Source: JBKHHU01 sp046539045
GTDB lineage: Bacteria; Planctomycetota; Phycisphaerae; SM23-33
DNA: 9,783 nucleotides
Reading direction: 5' to 3'
NCBI GenBank assembly: GCA_046539045.1
Contig: JBKHHU010000133.1
Location: forward strand, 1 to 9,783
Numbering within the stretch: position 1 is the stretch's first letter; every line of letters begins with the position of its first letter. The translations under genes and the position numbers were made by a program. The notes below the pieces were generated by a model. The model was not told where the DNA came from. It did no database searches and saw nothing but the letters and a program-made list of their open reading frames with translations. This document shows positions 1 through 5,122 of this stretch, piece by piece.

Positions 1-354
1 ACCATTCGCGATACGCTGAATGTCGACGCGGTGCTGATCGGGAAGGTGCGGGATTTCCAGCAAATGCCTCGCATGCATGCGAGTTTGTATCTTAGTTTGG
101 TCGATGTGAACCAGGGCCGAGTCGTGTGGGGCGTGGACCACTACTGGGACACCACCGACCGGTTCGTGGAGAAGCGGATCAAGACCTTCTACGACCTCCG
201 GATGCGTTCGGGATACGACCCGATGCAGCACGAGATCGCGATGGCGAGCCCGCGGACGTTCGCGAAGTTCGTGGCGTTCGAGGCCGCCCAGACACTTACG
301 CCCCCGCCTCCGGTGCCGGACATCCCGCCCGGTCGAGGCGGAGACGGGCCGTAA
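1..354 (+). CDS. C-terminal part of a CsgG/LpoB/FlgO-like envelope lipoprotein (5' end outside window)
   Basis: Reading frame 1 is open from the first base, so the window shows only the last 117 residues. The segment LNVDAVLIGKVRDF, followed by an alternating hydrophobic strand and LVDVNQGRVVWGVDH, matches the pattern of CsgG, LpoB and FlgO-type periplasmic domains: an 'ADAVL-x-G-x-V' strand, then 'LVD-x-x-(T)G-x-V-x-W'. A more polar helical stretch follows and the protein ends in a Pro/Gly-rich tail of about 17 residues (PPPPVPDIPP). Proteins of this class are usually lipid-anchored in the outer membrane and assist envelope-spanning machines; some serve the flagellum (FlgO/FlgT). The position just upstream of a flagellar regulator fits that but does not prove it. 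The signal peptide and lipobox would lie outside the window. The family is my inference; the reading frame is secure. Confidence 0.55.
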   Translation, partial: TIRDTLNVDAVLIGKVRDFQQMPRMHASLYLSLVDVNQGRVVWGVDHYWDTTDRFVEKRIKTFYDLRMRSGYDPMQHEIAMASPRTFAKFVAFEAAQTLTPPPPVPDIPPGRGGDGP

Positions 355-407
355 GGTGTTGTCGTAGACAGGTTTGAGTTTGACAGGGTATTTTTCACGG
401 AATTCGC

Positions 408-434
408 TAAAGTTCTGGCTCTCCCCAGCGAGAA
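408..434 (+). promoter_or_regulatory. Sigma-28 (FliA)-type promoter of the flgM-like gene
   Basis: The -35 element is TAAAGTTC (408-415), the spacer is 11 bp, and the -10 element is AGCGAGAA (427-434). The enteric sigma-28 consensus is TAAAGTTT, N11, GCCGATAA. The -35 matches at seven of eight positions, while the -10 is weaker (GCGAGAA for CCGATAA). The -10 ends 36 bases before the chosen start of the downstream gene. The upstream core TTCGCTAAAG recurs at the flagellin A promoter, and nearly so at flagellin B, which supports the call. Confidence 0.65.
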
Positions 435-470
435 TACAGGTAGCGTAATGCGGTGAAAGGAGAGTGTACA

Positions 471-755
471 GTGCGCATCAACGGAACATTCGGATTCGAG
501 ACGCAGGGCTTGCCGGACCGGCCTGACCGGTCTGCCAGGTCGGGCAAGACCGACTCTGGCGGCAAGACCCGCGAATCGTCCGGAGGGGCGCTGATCCACG
601 CCGCTCATAACTCCTTCGTCTCTCTTGCTATGCAGAGCGAAGAAGTGAATCTCCGCGCCGTCGAGGAAGCTCGACGGCTCCTGGAGAATGGGCAGTTGGA
701 TACGCCCGAGGCCGTGCGCAGGACCGCAGAAGCGATTCTCGACCTGGGCTTCTAG
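471..755 (+). CDS. flgM: FlgM-like anti-sigma-28 factor
   Basis: This is a small protein of 94 residues, close to the usual FlgM length of about 90-100. I chose the GTG at 471 because a strong ribosome site (AAAGGAGAG, 456-464) lies just upstream; a GTG at 453 would leave that site inside the gene. The N-terminal half, starting MRINGTFGFE, is polar and rich in Gly, Ser and Arg, as expected of a disordered, exported protein. The last 37 residues are predicted helical: LRAVEEARRLLENGQLDTPE, then an Ala-rich helix. This resembles the FlgM sigma-binding core 'K-V-x-E-L-R-x-x-I-x-x-G-x-Y-x-x-D'. FlgM holds sigma-28 inactive until it is exported through the completed hook. The gene stands alone between a sigma-28-type promoter and a terminator, a known feedback arrangement. 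Sequence similarity is weak, so the call leans on size, layout and neighbours. Confidence 0.55.
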   Translation: MRINGTFGFETQGLPDRPDRSARSGKTDSGGKTRESSGGALIHAAHNSFVSLAMQSEEVNLRAVEEARRLLENGQLDTPEAVRRTAEAILDLGF

Positions 756-778
756 CCTCTCCGATTGTACTTGGTTCC

Positions 779-815
779 AAAGGCCGATGGCTCTGACGAG
801 TCGTCGGCCTTTTTC
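779..815 (+). terminator. Rho-independent terminator after the flgM-like gene
   Basis: The arms AAAGGCCGA (779-787) and TCGGCCTTT (804-812) are perfectly complementary over 9 bp. The 16-nt loop is followed by the T run that starts in the 3' arm (810-814). It lies 24 bases after the stop codon and closes the single-gene unit. Confidence 0.85.
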
Positions 816-855
816 TTTGGTGCGCAAGGCCGGGGATGACCCCTGCCAGGACCTG

Positions 856-925
856 CGCCACTTCCAGCCCCTCCGGATTCTGCCAGACGTCACCGGGTGG
901 CCTTGGCGTTCAGCGCTATTGGATG
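856..925 (+). repeat. Intergenic direct repeat, copy 1
   Basis: The core CACCGGGTGGCCTTGGCGTT (891-910) continues as CAGCGCT to 917 and recurs exactly at 1571-1597, 680 bp downstream. Flanking bases are also related: CGCCA and ATTCTG before the core, and GATG after it, with small mismatches and indels. The core begins with a near-palindrome, CACC/GGTG. Confidence 0.8.
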
Positions 926-1076
926 GGGTGGGGCGCATGCGACGTTTGCGGCACCGCGCCCCCAGCGCCGCGGCGAGGTCCAGTACGAAACATCGCGCGT
1001 CGGTAGGGGGTTTGACTTGCTCATCCATTGTCGCGTTCTGCCACCGACGGCCCGTGGCGTCGGGGCGACGTGTAGA

Positions 1077-1143
1077 ATGGCCTCGTTTTCCGGGGGTTGC
1101 GCTTCGCTCCACCCCCGGCCATTTTCTGCCGGCCCGTTGGGCC
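1077..1143 (+). repeat. Double-hairpin palindromic unit, copy 1 (+ orientation)
   Basis: The first hairpin has arms CCGGGGG (1090-1096) and CCCCCGG (1112-1118). It is followed by CCATTTTC and a second hairpin, GGCCC-GTT-GGGCC (1131-1143). The same order appears in reverse complement at 1333-1379, so the two form an inverted pair of one repeat family, as in BIME-type elements. Confidence 0.7.
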
Positions 1144-1332
1144 TCGGGCTGCAGACGACGCGCGAAAGGCAGGATAACGAGCCGTCTTCTCTGCTTACAA
1201 GGGCGCCGCTCGTCTGTTATTCGGCTGCAACGGCGGGCAGCAGAGCTGCGCCGCCCTACGTGACGGTTCCCCGCTGTTGAGGCAGCACGGGCGTGCGGAG
1301 ACGCCTGTGGCGTCGGGCTGGTTGCTGTTGTC

Positions 1333-1379
1333 CCGCCCTGAAAGGGCGGTGGAAAATGGCCGGGGGCGTGAGCCCCCGG
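1333..1379 (-). repeat. Double-hairpin palindromic unit, copy 2 (inverted)
   Basis: The hairpin CCGCCC-TGAAA-GGGCGG (1333-1349) is joined by TGGAAAATGG to a hairpin with 8-bp arms, CCGGGGGC/GCCCCCGG, and loop GTGA (1360-1379). Read on the - strand it gives a CCGGGGG hairpin, then CCATTTTC, then a GCCC/GGGC hairpin, matching the unit at 1077-1143. Confidence 0.7.
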
Positions 1380-1443
1380 AAGCAGTCGCCCCCAAAGTGC
1401 GAGCCCCGAAGGGGCGCCACGAGTTCGCGGCAACGAGACAGCA

Positions 1444-1494
1444 TGCTTCTCCGCTTCACGTAGAAACATGGCACCCGGCGAGCGCGGAGAAGCA
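1444..1494. repeat. Inverted repeat with 11-bp perfect arms
   Basis: The arms are TGCTTCTCCGC (1444-1454) and GCGGAGAAGCA (1484-1494), separated by 29 bases. An 11-bp direct repeat, GCACCCGGCGA, starts inside the spacer (1471-1481) and recurs just outside the right arm (1497-1507). The arms and direct repeats are plain in the sequence. I cannot assign a function; nothing nearby codes for a transposase. Confidence 0.65.
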
Positions 1495-1533
1495 GGGCAC
1501 CCGGCGACACGAGACCCCGGTCCCACGTTCCCA

Positions 1534-1605
1534 CGCCAATTCCGGCCCCCTTTCGAATTCTGTCAGAAGCCACCGGGTGGCCTTGGCGTTCAGCGCTGTT
1601 CGATG
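1534..1605 (+). repeat. Intergenic direct repeat, copy 2
   Basis: This is the second copy of the repeat at 856-925. The core (1571-1597) is identical over 27 bp. The left flank is more diverged, with shared CGCCA, CCCC and ATTCTG blocks. It runs directly into the hairpins at 1609-1676, which the first copy lacks, so copy 1 may be truncated on its right side. Confidence 0.8.
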
Positions 1606-1608
1606 ACG

Positions 1609-1676
1609 CACGGGTATGGCAGACACCCGTGGCACCGGGCAATTCCCCCAAAGCGGGGGAAGGGTTTTGCCCGGTG
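1609..1676. repeat. Composite hairpin element
   Basis: The hairpin CACGGGT/ACCCGTG (1609-1615 with 1625-1631) is followed by a long stem. Its outer arms are CACCGGGCAA (1633-1642) and TTGCCCGGTG (1667-1676), and its inner arms are TTCCCCC (1643-1649) and GGGGGAA (1655-1661). The two segments stack as about 17 bp interrupted only by a 5-nt bulge. It could fold as a very stable RNA or DNA hairpin. It belongs to the repeat island and no gene is associated with it. Confidence 0.65.
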
Positions 1677-1774
1677 GGCTATGGAAGTGTCGTCCCAAAG
1701 CTGTATGGAAGTCGTGAGACCAGATAGAGTTACGTCGCAGCAACGCTTTTTCTGAGATTTGTGCCTCGATTCGC

Positions 1775-1801
1775 TAAAGCCCCCGGTGCCCTTCACGATA
1801 A
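1775..1801 (+). promoter_or_regulatory. Sigma-28-type promoter of flagellin A
   Basis: The -35 element TAAAGCCC (1775-1782), an 11-bp spacer and the -10 element CACGATAA (1794-1801) match the sigma-28 layout; the -10 shares CGATAA with the consensus. The extended TCGCTAAAG is shared with the promoters at 408 and 3559. It sits at the right edge of the repeat island and 318 bases before the flagellin start, an unusually long distance. Confidence 0.75.
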
Positions 1802-1949
1802 TGGCAGGTGAAAGCGAGCAGTACCCACCGGCCCACAAGGGTCAACGGTCAGCGGGCGGCGGGAGTTGGAACGGGTCGGGGCCTCTAGAAGCCGAAAGCA
1901 ATTTCGGCCACTCCGGAAGCCCCCTGAAACAGAGGCGACAGGACGTGCC

Positions 1950-1977
1950 GGGCTAACCCTTTACCCTTTAGCCCTTT
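1950..1977 (+). promoter_or_regulatory. Terminator-like hairpin in the flagellin A leader
   Basis: GGGCTAA (1950-1956) pairs with TTAGCCC (1968-1974) across an 11-nt loop and is followed by only three T residues. It lies between the predicted promoter and the flagellin gene, so it could act as an attenuator or processing site. The short T run makes full termination doubtful. Confidence 0.35.
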
Positions 1978-2086
1978 CGGTCCGGCGAAGTCCTTAGCAG
2001 TCGAGTATCAGGTGCGGCGCAGCCCCAAAAGGGTCGGGGCAATCACGATCGAAATCCGCGTGCGATATCGGTCCGCGCCCACATGT

Positions 2087-2103
2087 CAAACGGAAAGCGT
2101 TTG
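2087..2103 (+). promoter_or_regulatory. Small hairpin next to the flagellin A ribosome site
   Basis: CAAACG (2087-2092) pairs with CGTTTG (2098-2103) around a 5-nt loop. It is directly followed by the ribosome-binding site AAGGAG (2107-2112), 7 bases before the ATG at 2120. The hairpin could protect the 5' side or present the GGA-containing site to a translational regulator such as CsrA. That role is speculative. Confidence 0.35.
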
Positions 2104-2119
2104 AAGAAGGAGAGTTGAC

Positions 2120-3283
2120 ATGCTGGCGATCAAGAACAATCTGATGGCCGAACAGGCAGCCCGACAGTTGGGCATTAACTACAACCATCTCAGTAAGTCG
2201 GTCAAGCGGCTGTCGTCCGGTCTTCGCATCAACACCGCCAGTGACGATGCAGCCGGTCTTGCTGTCCGCGAGCTGATTCGTGCGGACGTGGCTGTGCTGA
2301 AGCAGGGTGCCCGCAACGGCCGCGACGCCATCTCCATGCTGCAGACCGCTGAAGGCGCCATGGGCGTGATCGACAGTGTGCTCATCCGCATGCGAGAGTT
2401 GGCCGAGCAGAGTTCGACCGAGTCGTACTCCTCCGCCCAGCGAAGCATCATGAACGACGAGTTCAGCCAGTTGATGGACGAGATCGACCGCATCTCCAAC
2501 AACACCGAGTTCAACGGGCTGAACCTGCTGAACCTCGACAGCTACGATTCCTCCGATCATGCCGACCTGAAGATCCACCTCGGCACCTCCGAGATGATCC
2601 AGGTCGATCGGGCGGACATGACCTCCACCGGTCTGAGCCTCACCGAGAGCACTACGCAGGTAACCCTGGACGGAATCACCGCCACCGAAACGACCGCGAC
2701 CGGGTACTCGGCCAACATCCACATCGTTTCGAGCACCACCTCCTACAACGTGTCGGTCGACAGTGCCCAGACCCTGACGCAGATCGCCAGCGCGATCAAT
2801 GCCGAGACCTCGGCCGAGTTCACCGCTTCCACCGGGACCGACGCCGACGGAAACGTGACGATCGTCCTGACGGCCGTCAATGCCGGAAGTGCCTCCAGCG
2901 TGACCGACATCTCGATCACGTCGGCCGGTCTCAGCGGCGGGGAACTCAGCGCGTTTTCCACCGTGGAGGGCAACGACGGCGTCGTCATCGGCAGCGCCGC
3001 ATCGGCTCGAGTCGCACTGGGGACGATTCTCGAGGCGATCAAGACCAAGGACCAGTACCGCGCCAAGTTGGGCTACCTGATGAACCGTCTGGAATCGGCC
3101 ACCAGCGTGATCGACATCCAGGCCGAGAACCTGCTGGCTGCGGAATCCCGCATCAGCGACGTGGACGTGGCAAGCGAGATGGCCGCCATGACCCGTCACC
3201 AGGTACTGGCCCAGGCCGGTATCTCCATGCTGTCGCAGGCGAATTCCATGCCTCAGATGGCGCTTTCGCTGCTGCAGGGGTAA
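2120..3283 (+). CDS. fliC: Flagellin A (filament protein)
   Basis: This 387-residue protein has both hallmark flagellin ends. The N-terminal D0/D1 region (about 1-137) starts MLAIKNNLMAEQAARQLG and contains RLSSGLRINTASDDAAGLAV. The C-terminal D1/D0 region (about 309-387) contains ESRISDVDVASEMAAMTRHQ and ends in an amphipathic MALSLLQG. These ends pack as coiled coils in the filament core. The middle includes a flagellin-IN-like segment, YNVSVDSAQTLTQIASAINA (about 208-227), of the hook-associated type. The RMRELAEQ stretch in D1 is the conserved interprotofilament contact. A strong ribosome site, AAGGAG, precedes the ATG. The gene has its own predicted sigma-28 promoter and terminator, so it is probably monocistronic. 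Flagellin B is a close paralogue, and residues 183-256 are encoded by DNA identical to B (see repeats). Export would be by the flagellar type III system, aided by FliS. The fliC symbol is generic. Confidence 0.97.
   Translation: MLAIKNNLMAEQAARQLGINYNHLSKSVKRLSSGLRINTASDDAAGLAVRELIRADVAVLKQGARNGRDAISMLQTAEGAMGVIDSVLIRMRELAEQSSTESYSSAQRSIMNDEFSQLMDEIDRISNNTEFNGLNLLNLDSYDSSDHADLKIHLGTSEMIQVDRADMTSTGLSLTESTTQVTLDGITATETTATGYSANIHIVSSTTSYNVSVDSAQTLTQIASAINAETSAEFTASTGTDADGNVTIVLTAVNAGSASSVTDISITSAGLSGGELSAFSTVEGNDGVVIGSAASARVALGTILEAIKTKDQYRAKLGYLMNRLESATSVIDIQAENLLAAESRISDVDVASEMAAMTRHQVLAQAGISMLSQANSMPQMALSLLQG
2208..2307 (+). repeat. Near-identical 100-bp tract shared with flagellin B (N-terminal)
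   Basis: By eye only two bases differ (near 2251 and 2278, both silent) between this tract and 3803-3902 in flagellin B, whereas the sequence on both sides carries many silent differences. It may be an older conversion tract. Confidence 0.7.
2666..2886 (+). repeat. 221-bp exact repeat in the flagellin central domain, copy 1
   Basis: Every base from CTGGACGGAATC (2666) to TGCCGG (2886) is identical to 4246-4466 in flagellin B. It encodes the outer-domain segment around ITATETTATGYSANIHIVSS and the flagellin-IN-like motif. Both boundaries are sharp: the neighbouring bases differ at once. Confidence 0.95.
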
Positions 3284-3380
3284 AAGGGACCCCTTCGGCA
3301 GTAAGGTAGCCGTAAGGCGAACCCGCAGAATGCATCCGTGAGGAGCCCCGACCCCGGGCTCGCCTGGCGGACCTCATACC

Positions 3381-3424
3381 GGCGGGTCGATCGAGCGAAA
3401 CTCGGTTGACCCGCCCCTTTTTTT
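3381..3424 (+). terminator. Rho-independent terminator after flagellin A
   Basis: GGCGGGTC (3381-3388) pairs with GACCCGCC (3408-3415). The loop contains a further TCGAG/CTCGG pairing, and a run of seven T residues follows (3418-3424). A second small hairpin (about 3343-3361) lies upstream. Its AGCCCCGACCC sequence is also present before the flagellin B terminator, so the downstream region was probably duplicated with the gene. Confidence 0.9.
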
Positions 3425-3558
3425 GCCGAATCCCGGACCCTCGGCGTGGTATTCCCGGCCGTTCTGTCTGTCGTGTTCGTCGCAAACGCATGGATGTCAG
3501 GGGGTAAGAAGTGTCAAGGGGGATTCCGGCCACCGACCGGTTTTTTTGGCCTAATCGC

Positions 3559-3585
3559 TAAAGGGTTCCGGGGGGCACTCGATAA
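3559..3585 (+). promoter_or_regulatory. Sigma-28-type promoter of flagellin B
   Basis: The -35 element TAAAGGGT (3559-3566), an 11-bp spacer and the -10 element CTCGATAA (3578-3585) give six of eight and six of eight matches to the FliA consensus. The extended ATCGCTAAAG resembles those at 408 and 1775. The -10 ends 129 bases before the flagellin B ATG. The intervening leader has small hairpins, GCAGGT/ACCTGC near 3600-3619 and GGACAG/CTGTCC near 3661-3683. Confidence 0.78.
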
Positions 3586-3714
3586 TGATCGTTGGCTGGG
3601 CAGGTCTCACCTACCTGCAGGCCGAGCATCCGGAAGATGCCTTAAGGAAAAACAGGTGAGGGGACAGGCGGCGTACGTCTGTCCGTTGCGACCACTTTTA
3701 AAGGGAGAATGTAG

Positions 3715-4863
3715 ATGCTGGCAATCAAGAACAACCTTATGGCCGAACAGGCCGCCCGGCAGTTGGGCAACAGCTACGATCACCTGACCAAGTCGGTGGC
3801 GAGGCTGTCGTCCGGTCTTCGCATCAACACCGCCAGTGACGATGCGGCCGGTCTTGCTGTCCGCGAGCTGATCCGTGCGGACGTGGCTGTGCTGAAGCAG
3901 GGAGCCCGCAATGGTCGGGACGCGATCTCCATGCTGCAGACGGCCGAAGGTGCGATGGGTGTCACCGACGACATCCTCGTTCGTATGCGCGAGCTGGCCG
4001 AGCAGAGTTCGACCGAGTCCTACTCGTCCGCCCAGCGTAGCATCATGCACGCCGAGTTCTCGCAGTTGATCGACGAAATCGATCGCATCGCCAACAACAC
4101 CGAGTTCAACGAGTTGAACCTGTTGAACGACGAAACCGGCGGCGCCTACCAGATCCACCTCGGCTCGGCCGAGATGATCCAGGTCGACCGCGCGGACATG
4201 ACCTCCTCCGGTCTGTCCCTCGCCGAGTCCTCCACCGAGGTCACGCTGGACGGAATCACCGCCACCGAAACGACCGCGACCGGGTACTCGGCCAACATCC
4301 ACATCGTTTCGAGCACCACCTCCTACAACGTGTCGGTCGACAGTGCCCAGACCCTGACGCAGATCGCCAGCGCGATCAATGCCGAGACCTCGGCCGAGTT
4401 CACCGCTTCCACCGGGACCGACGCCGACGGAAACGTGACGATCGTCCTGACGGCCGTCAATGCCGGCAGCAGCTCGAACATCACCGACATCTCCATTGCG
4501 TCGGCGGGCAGCCTCAGCGGTGGCGAACTCAGTGCCTACACCGCCGTGCAGGGCAGCGACGGTGTGAGCATCAACTCCGCCGCTTCGGCCCGGATCGCCT
4601 TGAACTCGATCGAAAGCGCGATCAAGACCAAGGACCAGTACCGTGCCAAGCTCGGTTACCTGATGAACCGCCTCGAATCCGCCACCAGCGTTATCGACAT
4701 CCAGGCTGAGAACCTCCTGGCTGCCGAGTCGCGCATCAGTGACGTGGACGTGGCGAGCGAAATGGCTGCGATGACGCGGCACCAGGTGCTGGCCCAGGCC
4801 GGTATCTCCATGCTGTCGCAGGCAAACACCATGCCGCAGATGGCCCTGTCTCTGCTTGGGTAA
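3715..4863 (+). CDS. fliC: Flagellin B (paralogue of flagellin A)
   Basis: This 382-residue protein is colinear with flagellin A and five residues shorter around residue 140, where NLDSYDSSDHADLK is replaced by NDETGGAYQ. The ends are nearly identical in protein to A: N-terminal D0/D1 with LSSGLRINTASDDAAGLAV, and C-terminal ISDVDVASEMAAMTRHQVLA. Yet they differ at many silent sites, showing that the duplication is not very recent. Residues about 178-251 are encoded by a 221-bp block identical to A. The ATG at 3715 has a ribosome site, AAGGGAG, a few bases upstream. It has its own predicted sigma-28 promoter and terminator, so the two flagellins can be set at different levels. The two may form distinct parts of one filament, as in other multi-flagellin bacteria; this is inference. 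Confidence 0.97.
   Translation: MLAIKNNLMAEQAARQLGNSYDHLTKSVARLSSGLRINTASDDAAGLAVRELIRADVAVLKQGARNGRDAISMLQTAEGAMGVTDDILVRMRELAEQSSTESYSSAQRSIMHAEFSQLIDEIDRIANNTEFNELNLLNDETGGAYQIHLGSAEMIQVDRADMTSSGLSLAESSTEVTLDGITATETTATGYSANIHIVSSTTSYNVSVDSAQTLTQIASAINAETSAEFTASTGTDADGNVTIVLTAVNAGSSSNITDISIASAGSLSGGELSAYTAVQGSDGVSINSAASARIALNSIESAIKTKDQYRAKLGYLMNRLESATSVIDIQAENLLAAESRISDVDVASEMAAMTRHQVLAQAGISMLSQANTMPQMALSLLG
4246..4466 (+). repeat. 221-bp exact repeat in the flagellin central domain, copy 2
   Basis: Identical base for base to 2666-2886, offset by 1580 bp. Upstream of it the alignment offset between the genes is 1595 because of the 15-bp length difference near codon 140. Confidence 0.95.
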
Positions 4864-4953
4864 CAGGGCCTGACGACGTTTGGAAGGCGGTCCCGAACTT
4901 GTGACTGACCGCACCCAAGCCCCGACCCGCGGGGCCGTCTTCCGAGCCTTACA

Positions 4954-5012
4954 GACCGCAGAGGGTGGACGAGCGATAAAGGGCGTTCGATCCAGTCTCT
5001 GCGGTCGTTTTT
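4954..5012 (+). terminator. Rho-independent terminator after flagellin B
   Basis: GACCGCAGAG (4954-4963) pairs perfectly with CTCTGCGGTC (4997-5006), followed by GTTTTT (5007-5012). The 33-nt loop can itself pair (GGACGAGCG with CGTTCGATCC, one bulge), making one long hairpin. It separates flagellin B from the fliD promoter 20 bases further on. Confidence 0.9.
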
Positions 5013-5032
5013 CATGCGCGGGTATTATCCCC

Positions 5033-5059
5033 TCAAGTCCTGCCGGTCAGACGCGATAA
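5033..5059 (+). promoter_or_regulatory. Sigma-28-type promoter of fliD-fliS
   Basis: The -35 element TCAAGTCC (5033-5040), an 11-bp spacer and the -10 element CGCGATAA (5052-5059) fit the sigma-28 layout, with a near-perfect -10 and a slightly weaker -35. The -10 ends 63 bases before the chosen fliD start. It lacks the extended TCGC before the -35 seen at the other three promoters. Confidence 0.7.
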
Positions 5060-5122
5060 TCAGGTATGGAGCAGGAGGGATGTGCGCAGAACAACCCCTG
5101 CGCGCGGGAAGGAGATGGTAGC

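Larger units (their letters stand above)
816..1774. other. Gene-free, palindrome-rich intergenic island
   Basis: I see no credible gene in this stretch of about 960 bp. Open frames exist on both strands, including one of 445 codons on the - strand, but they run through hairpins and repeats. Their translations are rich in Arg, Pro and Ser, show no recognisable fold, and lack convincing ribosome sites. The stretch holds two copies of a ~70-bp direct repeat, two inverted copies of a double-hairpin unit, a long inverted repeat, and a composite hairpin, each listed separately. Smaller dyads include GACGCC/GGCGTC (1300-1314) and GCCCC/GGGGC (about 1402-1414). Such islands resemble REP/BIME-type repetitive extragenic DNA. 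No transposase is present. Confidence 0.7.
1802..2119 (+). other. Long untranslated leader of flagellin A
   Basis: About 310 nt separate the predicted transcription start from the flagellin ATG, with no supported gene inside. Visible structures are a GCCGAAA-GCAA-TTTCGGC hairpin near 1890-1907, the terminator-like hairpin at 1950-1977, and a small dyad just before the ribosome site. I see no match to a known riboswitch; the c-di-GMP-I conserved blocks are absent. A closer promoter could exist, but I found none with good spacing. Confidence 0.5.

Noticed and set aside
189..1526. 445-codon open frame on the - strand
   Set aside because: It is antisense to the lipoprotein end and the FlgM-like gene and runs through the repeat hairpins. 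Its composition is Arg/Pro/Ser-rich, with no recognisable domain. It is best explained as a GC-rich shadow.
1077..1700. CRISPR array or insertion sequence in the repeat island
   Set aside because: There are no regularly spaced identical repeats with unique spacers, no transposase frame, and no target-site duplication flanking a coherent unit.
1468..1755. 95-codon + strand frame in the repeat island
   Set aside because: It spans the direct repeat and composite hairpin and has no ribosome site or domain. This is the kind of spurious protein that intergenic repeats produce.
1994..3199. 401-codon - strand frame opposite flagellin A, with a similar one at 3607-4914 opposite flagellin B
   Set aside because: Both are Gly/His/Val/Asp-rich shadows of high-GC codons. 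They resemble each other only because the flagellins do.
4972..4998. TAAAG-like -35 upstream of fliD
   Set aside because: TAAAGGGC at about 4977 has no CGATAA-type -10 after 11 bp and lies inside the terminator loop.
5066..5122. Upstream ATG extending FliD by 19 residues
   Set aside because: It lies about where transcription should begin from the predicted promoter and lacks a ribosome site, while 5123 has AAGGAGA at good spacing.
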